From positions 6,419,391 to 6,483,390 of the forward strand of contig NC_077232.1 in NCBI RefSeq assembly GCF_027887165.1: 64,000 nt of DNA. The letters are read 5' to 3'. Source of the DNA: Monodelphis domestica. Its lineage: Eukaryota; Chordata; Mammalia; Didelphimorphia; Didelphidae. This document shows, piece after piece, positions 57,893 through 64,000 of the stretch (its first letter is position 1; each line of letters begins with the position of its first letter). A program made the position numbers and the translations under genes. The notes under the pieces were generated by a model that worked only from the letters and a program-made list of their open reading frames with translations, did not search any database and was not told the DNA's origin.

Positions 57893-58045
57893 CAGATAGG
57901 TGGATGGATAGATGGATGGATAGATAGAGAGATAGATGATCTAGATATAGACATAGATATAGATATCGATGATATAGATATAGATTATCTAGATATAGAT
58001 ATCAATGATATAAATATAGATATAGATGATCTAGATATAGATTTA
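57059..58045. repeat. Large GATA/GACA/GGAT array with higher-order repeats
   Basis: Nearly 1 kb. Blocks containing 'acaaacagacggatagatgg' and its variant recur at about 57360 and 57640, so about 280-bp higher-order units are visible. The right end drifts into GATATA/TAGATA. Confidence 0.98.
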
Positions 58046-58159
58046 CTCGTGTGTGGTGAGACTCTGGACTCCCAGTCAGGAGGATTCTATCTATCTAACC
58101 TCCAAGGTTCTAGGAGGATGACTGAAGAGTGTCCACGCCCAGAAGTGACTTTTTCTAAT

Positions 58160-58400
58160 GCCATTGCCCAGGCCCTTCCCCAGAATGTTAATTGCCAGGG
58201 ATTAGTGCCCAACTTCCATTTAAACAATTAACATCAATTAGCTTTTCGTTGTCATTAGGTTCTTTCTCAGACATTTCCGACTCTTCAAGCCCCCTTTGGG
58301 CTTTTCTTGGCCAAGATCCTGGAGTAATTTGCCATTCTCTATTACAGCAATTAGCTTTTGCAAAGGGATATTTACTGCACAGAAAGAGCAAGGTCCGATG
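58160..58400. promoter_or_regulatory. Candidate exapted element, copy 2, interrupted by a SINE
   Basis: 'ttaacatcaattagctttt' up to 58246 and, after the SINE, 'gcaaagggatatttactgca' (58360-58379) together resemble copy 1 at 50.68 kb. Confidence 0.35.
58247..58347 (-). mobile_element. Truncated Mar1-type SINE, 12-bp target duplication
   Basis: 'cccctttgggcttttcttgg' and 'ggagtaatttgccattctct' are reverse-complement Mar1. It is flanked by exact 'caattagctttt' at 58235-58246 and 58348-58359. Confidence 0.85.
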
Positions 58401-58759
58401 TACAGATATTTTTCCCTAACACTTGGGGGCATGCTCCCCCCTTATCACTTTTATTCTTGGGGAGAGTGGGCTCAGACTTAAAGCAAGTCCACTTCCATAT
58501 GGGTTGTTGGTTGGACAAATCACCATCTCAACTACCACTGGGCTGGGTCAAGCAGCCACAGGCCCCAGGCAAGTCACCCTGTGGAAATTGCTAGCTTGCT
58601 CTCCTAGCCTTTCAATGTTCAAAAAATCAATTATATTTTCAATCTCCTTTGCTTCAAAACAAGAAAGAGTAGTCACAATAGCAATGGAAGCAACAGTCAT
58701 GCTGTGTTCTCATGGTCAGTTGGGTAAAAGAGTGATGCCCCTAGAGGCAGAAAAACCTG

Positions 58760-59427
58760 AGTTTGTATGCCCAAAGGGCATTAAAAGACTGCCTGCCCTT
58801 TGATTCAGCCATACCACTGCTGGGTTTATACCCCAAAGAGATAATAAGGAAAAAGACATGTACAAAAATATTCATAGCTGCACTCTTTGTGGTGGCCAAA
58901 AATTGGAAAATGAGGGGATGCCCTTCAATTGGAGAATGGCTGAACACATTGTGGTATATGTTGGTGATGGAATACTATTGTGTTGAAAGGAATGATGAAC
59001 TGGAGGGATTCCATGTGAACTGGATGACCTCCAGGAATTGATGCAGAGTGAAAGGAACAGAACCAGGAGAACATTGTACACAGAGATGGATACATTGTGG
59101 CACAATTGAATGTAACTGACTTCTCTACTAGCAGCAATGCAATGATCCTGAGGGATTTAGGAGAAAGAACACTATTCACATTCAGAGGAAGAATTGTGGG
59201 AGCAGAAACTCAGAAGAAAAACAAGTGCTTGATCACATAGGTCGAGGGGGATAGGATTGGGGATGTAGACTCTAAACAATCACCCTAGTACAAATATTAA
59301 TAATATGGAAATAGGCCTTGATCAATGGTACATGTAAAACCCAGTGGAATTGCTCATTGGCTATGGGAGGGGGGTGGGAGGAGAGGAGGGAAAGAACATG
59401 AATCATGTAACCATGGAAAAACACTCT
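58760..59427 (+). mobile_element. L1 3' region
   Basis: 'ttgattcagccataccactg', 'ataccccaaagagataataa', 'aaatgaggggatgcccttca', 'gcagagtgaaaggaacagaa' and the terminal 'atcatgtaaccatggaaaaa'. A-rich tail remnants lie after the SINE at 59640-59700. Confidence 0.85.
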
Positions 59428-59640
59428 AAGGGGGTAGCTGAGTAGCTCAGTAGATTGAGAGTCAGGTCTAGAGATGAGAGGTCCTGGGATCAAATCTGGC
59501 CTCAGACACTTCCCAGCTGTGTGACCCTGAACAAGTCACTTCACCCCCATTGCCTAGCCCTTACCACTCTTCTGCCTTGGAACCAATATACAGTATTGAT
59601 TCCAAGATGGAAGGTCAGGGTTTTAAAAAACAACAACTCT
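59428..59640 (+). mobile_element. Marsupial SINE inserted in the L1 tail
   Basis: 'gggggtagctgagtagctca' to 'aaggtcagggttttaaaaaa', with imperfect flanking 'cactctaa' / 'aactctaa'. Confidence 0.9.
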
Positions 59641-59705
59641 AAATTAATTAAATAAGTAAACTTTTTAAAAATAAAGAAATATAAAGAAAAAAAATATGTG
59701 TGTGT

Positions 59706-59884
59706 GTTAAACCCTTATTTTCTGACTTAGTAATAACTGTAAGTCAGATAGGTAGGAACTAGGCAAATGGGGTGAAACAACTTGCCCAGGGCCATATAGC
59801 TAGGAAGTGTATGAGGCTAGATTTGAATCCAGGACCTCCTGACTCCAGGCCTGGCGCTCTACCACTATACCACTTAGCTGTCCT
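59706..59884 (-). mobile_element. Marsupial SINE/MIR-like, divergent
   Basis: 'aaacccttattttctgactt', 'caacttgcccagggccatat' and 'tccaggacctcctgactcca'. Confidence 0.75.
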
Positions 59885-60767
59885 TCCTTCTGTGTGTGTA
59901 TTGAGCTAGAAGGCTACTGAATTCCCTTCCAGCTCCTCAATTCTGTAATTCTCTTTCCAGACCCTAAATCCAATATTCTTCCCTTTATGCCATACTGCAT
60001 TACCCAGCAGCCTCCGTCCTCTCCTCCGTCGAGGGCTCCCATGAAGGCTGGGATGCCGCTGATCCCGCTGGGGTAGAATTGCTCAGGTTTCCCCATCTGT
60101 GAAATGGAAGTTAATATCAACACTTTAATTGCTGACTTCACACTGTTCTGAGGGAGGTTGGAGGGAGATAAGAAAGTCCAGAGTTATTTAACAAGTTCAC
60201 AACCCAAAGTACAAAGTCGCTACTCTGATCTCCCCAGGACTGGAATGTCCCGGGAATATGGGGAAAGGACAGGACGTTCCGATCGCTGGCTGCCTTCCAG
60301 AGGACAGAGCCCACTGCTCCTTTGCTCCATGATGAGGAGCCTAGAGAAGCCGCAGGGCCACTCCCGCAGCCCTGCTTCCTAGCCCAGAATGGCCTGCTTG
60401 GGGAGCCTCTCAGAGGCCAAGGCGGGGAAGCAGCTGCCTGAGGGGTCCACTCTGGGAGAGCCTTGAAGGATGCCAAAGCGTCCTAACTGAGACTTCCATC
60501 TGGGTGGCCCTGGGCTGATACTTGAAGTCTTTTCAGCTGAGCTGGAGCCTATACCGGCTCCCACTGGTGCTCCCTTCAGTAGGTCCCCCTCCTCGAGGAG
60601 CTACCGCAATGAGACTTTAGTGAAGAATACACCTCGGTCCCCGGTCACCCACTGAACGGGATCCCCGCTTGGAAAACAGAGGAATTCCGGTGCTGCCAGG
60701 GAACAATGCAGACTTCACTCAGGGATGCTGAAGCTGGAGGGCACAGAGAGCATTCAAACACCCTTTT

Positions 60768-60966
60768 TAAAAAACTCTTACCTTCCATCTTAGAATCAGT
60801 ACTGCGTCTTGGTTCCAAGGCAGAAGAGCAGTAAGGACTGGACAACGGAGGTCAAGGGACTTTCCCACAGTCACAAAGCCAGAAAGTGTCAGAGGCCAGA
60901 TTTGAACTCAGGACCTCTCATCTCCAGGCCTGGCTCTCTATCCACTGAGTCCTCTAGGTGCTCCCT
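60768..60966 (-). mobile_element. Marsupial SINE, full length
   Basis: 'actcttaccttccatcttag', 'ggactttcccacagtcacaa' and 'caggacctctcatctccagg'. Confidence 0.9.
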
Positions 60967-61604
60967 CCCATACCCTTTAGGGGCATGGAAACAGTAAAGT
61001 CCAGCCTATAGGAGAAAGACAACATGCTCCAAATTGGAAGTTCTCAAGTGTGAGGCTGGGTTGAATTCTCCTCTCCAGGGCTCCTGTTCCCCAGCCCCCC
61101 AGCTCCCAATGTACTCCTCCCCATCCCCAACAACTGATGGCCTTCTTCATGCCTCTTGCTTTGGGCAGAACTAGTGGCAGCCCTAGAAATCCAAATTCTT
61201 TCAGGAGCTGGGATTTCATCTCTGTTCTTCCCCCCTCTCTACCTCCCCCCCCCCCCCCAGTTCAAAGGCCCTCTGGACCTTAGCAGATGCTGTCCCGAGT
61301 AGCTGTGGCCACCAAAGACCACGCATTGCCTTGCCAAGTCCCTAGGGATGAGCCTCTTCCCCCTTAGCCAGGCTGATGAGGAGCTGGCAAGCCCCCACTG
61401 ATGTTGGCAGGCATTGCCTATAGGCCTATGAGAATTAAAAGGTCTAATAAAATTATTAACAGTTTGTGGCATGCTCATGTGCTAAAAACTACAACCAAGA
61501 GCTCTTCCTGGATGAATTGTGTAAGACATAAACATAAATACACATATGTGTAGATTTTGCTCCGTATGTGTGTGTTGCTATATATATATTACACATATAT
61601 CAGT

Positions 61605-61800
61605 ATGTGTATAGTATATGAGACTGTGCTATACAATGGAAAGAGCAATTGATCTAGAATCCTAAGACCCGAGTTCAAAACCTAACATTACCATTTTCTA
61701 CTTGTATGTGACCTTGGGCAAGTCACTTAACCTCCATGGGCTAAAGTTTCCTCAACTAGCAGAATGAGACTGTTGCTCGCTCTCAGTTTAGGAACTTATG
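61605..61800 (+). mobile_element. MIR-type SINE
   Basis: 'tatacaatggaaagagcaat', 'gtgaccttgggcaagtcact' and 'aaagtttcctcaactagcag'. Confidence 0.7.
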
Positions 61801-62029
61801 TATACAGTGTGTATGTTGTTTGTTATATAGCTACATTAGTATATACGGGACAGTCATGGTGTAGAAGCCAAAAGGAAGAAACAGCAACAGCAATCTTTTC
61901 CCCCCATAAAATGAAAACAAATGGATCCTGCTAATGAACCTTCCAAAAATGTTTTCTTTTTTAAATGGACACTTTTGGCTTTTTTGTCATTTATTTTTGA
62001 ATTTAACCCTCCCCCTTGCTTTTTCCACC

Positions 62030-62227
62030 AGAATTTCCCTTTCATCTCAGAATCATTGTATATCATCGCATACATTTCCATGGCAGATGAGCAGTAACGG
62101 TTAGGCAATGAGGTTTAAGTTACTTGGCCAGGGTCACACAGCTAGGAATTATCTGAGGCCAGATTTGAACCCAGGATTTCCTGTCTCCAGGCCTGGCTCC
62201 CTATCCAATAAGCCATCTGGCTGCACC
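62030..62227 (-). mobile_element. Marsupial SINE
   Basis: 'ctttcatctcagaatcattg', 'ttggccagggtcacacagct' and 'aacccaggatttcctgtctc'. Confidence 0.85.
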
Positions 62228-62232
62228 CTAGA

Positions 62233-62510
62233 ACATCAATTTTATTTATTTATTTCAATTTTTAATTATTTTTAAAATTAATTTAAAATTAAAATTAAAT
62301 TAAAAATTTATTTTCCATGGTTATGTGATTCATGTAGAACAATTTTTTAAACCCTTACCTTCCATCTTGGAGTCAATACTGTGTATTGGCTCCAAGGCAG
62401 AAGAGTGGTCAGGGCTAGACAATGGGGGTGAAGTGACTTGTCCAGGGTCACCCAGCTGGGAAGTGTCTGAGGCCAGATTGGAACATGTAGAACAGTTTTA
62501 AAAGAAACTG
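62233..62510 (-). mobile_element. L1 tail fragment, split by a SINE
   Basis: A/T-rich tract followed by 'ttttccatggttatgtgatt' (L1 terminus, minus), resuming after the SINE at 62484. Confidence 0.5.
62347..62483 (-). mobile_element. 5'-truncated marsupial SINE, 16-bp target duplication
   Basis: 'cccttaccttccatcttgga' to 'ggccagattgga', flanked by 'catgtagaaca' plus 'atttt' at 62331-62346 and 'catgtagaaca' plus 'gtttt' at 62484-62499. Confidence 0.9.
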
Positions 62511-62939
62511 AAGGAAAAAACTGTTTAGCAAAACTAGACAATACAGCCACTATTTCTGCCGGCATCACCCACATGCTTGAGTTGGTATGTCGATACTCAG
62601 AGAGAGCTTAGAGTTCATCCACATGGACGTTCCTGGCAATGGCTCGGTGCCACCCTTGCCTCTGTTTTCTCTTCAGGCTCTGGAAAGGCCCAGCCTGCAT
62701 TCTGGAGGCCCTTCGCTAGCTCTGTTGACATTGGGTGGGCACTCCGGATGGGCCATCCAACCATCATTATCCTGGCAATAGGCCTGCCCACCTGGCCACT
62801 GGCCCCCCTCCTTTTCTGGTAACAGCCCTCTGGAGTGGTCGTCTTCTCTTGGCTTTTTCATGCCAGGTTGGGCAGACAACAAGCCGGACCCAGAACAGAA
62901 GAGGAGGAGGAAGAGGAGAGGCAGCTAGATGCCCTTTGA

Positions 62940-63090
62940 GGAACAGGGCTCAGTGCTTTTAATGGACTAATGCCTCTTCTTGGAACAAGAGTCCATCTTG
63001 TTAATGGCAGCACTCTGCTGGCTGTGAGTCCTGGGGTGCAATGGACTGAGAAGAAAAAAAGTAGAGGGTACCCAAAGGGCAACGGAGGGG
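62940..63090 (+). mobile_element. RTE LINE fragment
   Basis: 'agtccatcttgttaatggca', 'ctggctgtgagtcctggggt' and 'acccaaagggcaacgga' parallel the YGCE-W...QRAME region of the RTE at 9.3-9.4 kb. Confidence 0.5.
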
Positions 63091-64000
63091 CCGGGGTGGA
63101 CAGGAGCGGGCAGGAGCTCGTTATCCAGAGGGAGCAAAATTGGCTGTATTTAGAAGGCATCCACCCACTGGCCGAGGAGCGGGGAGTGCCCCCACCATGT
63201 TCAGCCCTGCCTAGACCTTCTAGAGCTTGCCTTTCATTGGCAGAGCCGTTGAGATCCAGGGTGGCCCTCCTGCCAAGATGAGGCATCTCTGAGGGAGGTG
63301 CAGGAGTAACAACATTAATTAGGACTTTTGAGAAGCCTTCTCACCTTCCTTCATTACTGCAGAGACTTGCTAAGGTTGAAACCAAAAGGTGAACTTGGAA
63401 TGACCTGGAAACCGAGTCGCTGATGCTTTCCTTACAGCAGTCGGTCAAGATGCCCCGGAATCCCCAGCAGCCCCATTCCAGGAAAGAAGCCCTTAAGAAG
63501 CCCCAAGGTCTCCGATGTCTACACTGCTAAGAGGAAAGGAGGAGGACCCCTGGGATGTCAGCTTAAAGGTTGGTCTGAGTGTGTCGATGATCCGGCGCCC
63601 CCAGATACTCCCTTCCTGTTCAGCCAGAGAGCTGGTGGCCACCCTGTCCTGGATCTACAAGATGGAGGCACAGGTGAAGCCGAGGACGACACCAGATTTG
63701 GGCAGGCCACAGGAACAGAGAATGACGGGCGATCAGGAAGTTTTCCTCCTGGGAGACCGTCTGGTAAAAATCCCCTTGCTGGAGGAAAATCATTGGCGTC
63801 CGAACCGGGGCTCTGCTTAGCCTGGTTCTGATAGAGATCTCCCTCCTGGACCGGACCTAAACCCCCAACCCCCAACCCCCAACCTTCCTTCTTCTTCCTT
63901 TAAAGATCTGACTGCCACTGAATAAACAACTATTCATTTGGGATGGGATAGCTATGCTGGGGTTAGGGAAGAGGTTCAACAGGACTGATGTTGGGTCCTT
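63090..64000. other. Right edge of the window, no gene seen
   Basis: No exon was recognised. 'cattaattaggacttttgag' at about 63315 is A/T-rich and repeat-free. A primer-binding-site-like word at 63794-63810 and an AATAAA at about 63921 are noted under findings. Confidence 0.35.

Noticed and set aside
57058-57954. Ser/Ile/Tyr/Leu-rich frames of 250-298 residues
   Set aside because: GATA/GACA array.
58763-59041. Frame with WYMLVMEYYCVERNDEL, repeated at 56.1 kb
   Set aside because: It is the marsupial L1 3' region, which produces this peptide-like pattern in many copies.

Overview
This window looks like marsupial nuclear DNA. It is full of the tRNA-derived marsupial SINE with the box 'gtgaccctgggcaagtcac' (WSINE1/WALLSI/SINE1 type), Mar1-type SINEs, marsupial L1 3' ends, RTE/BovB-like LINEs and older CR1/L3, L2 and MIR remnants. 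The coding exons are sparse, intron-containing and vertebrate. I cannot name the species. Most of the 64 kb is intron, intergenic DNA, repeats and unusually long simple-sequence arrays.

Left part (1-20 kb): the N-terminal half of SYT12 (synaptotagmin-12) on the minus strand. Three coding exons (12378-12423, 3648-3841, 2439-2831) join in phase to give the first 207 residues: N-terminus, membrane anchor, linker and start of C2A. The rest of the gene lies beyond coordinate 1. A CpG-rich block at about 19.1-20.0 kb, with a good minus-strand splice donor at its edge, is the likely promoter and non-coding first exon. The introns hold a 33-bp minisatellite (1.0-1.9 kb) and old LINE fragments.

Middle (20-34 kb): nested transposons. 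At 23.4-24.5 kb a SINE is split by an L1, which is itself split by a hAT element, with a second SINE at the junction; each step can be read from target-site duplications. At 27.4-31.7 kb an L1 5' region is split by a 2.45-kb minus-strand retrocopy of a CAPZA (F-actin capping protein alpha) mRNA. In this retrocopy most of the coding region has been replaced by about 700 bp of microsatellite.

34.6-39.3 kb: a plus-strand four-exon gene, assembled here from matching splice phases (all phase 1), predicts a 282-residue protein with four membrane spans and a W...GLW-x2-C-x2-C motif in the first extracellular loop. It resembles the claudin/PMP22 superfamily, nearest in layout to the TMEM202/TMEM225 group. 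I do not recognise it as a named gene, and it is the most interesting item here.

Right part (39.4-64 kb): I find no convincing coding exon. There is a polypyrimidine minisatellite (40.4-41.6 kb), a small CpG-rich block with two RFX X-box-like sites (45.2-45.6 kb), another X-box at 49.8 kb, a solo LTR inside an L1 with a 5-bp target duplication (55.45-56.10 kb), a large GATA/GACA array (57.1-58.0 kb), and a pair of related, possibly exapted elements at 50.7 and 58.2 kb. In human, the region upstream of SYT12 leads to C11orf86 and PC. Neither protein is visible here, but a non-coding 5' exon of PC could be present and would not be recognisable by eye.
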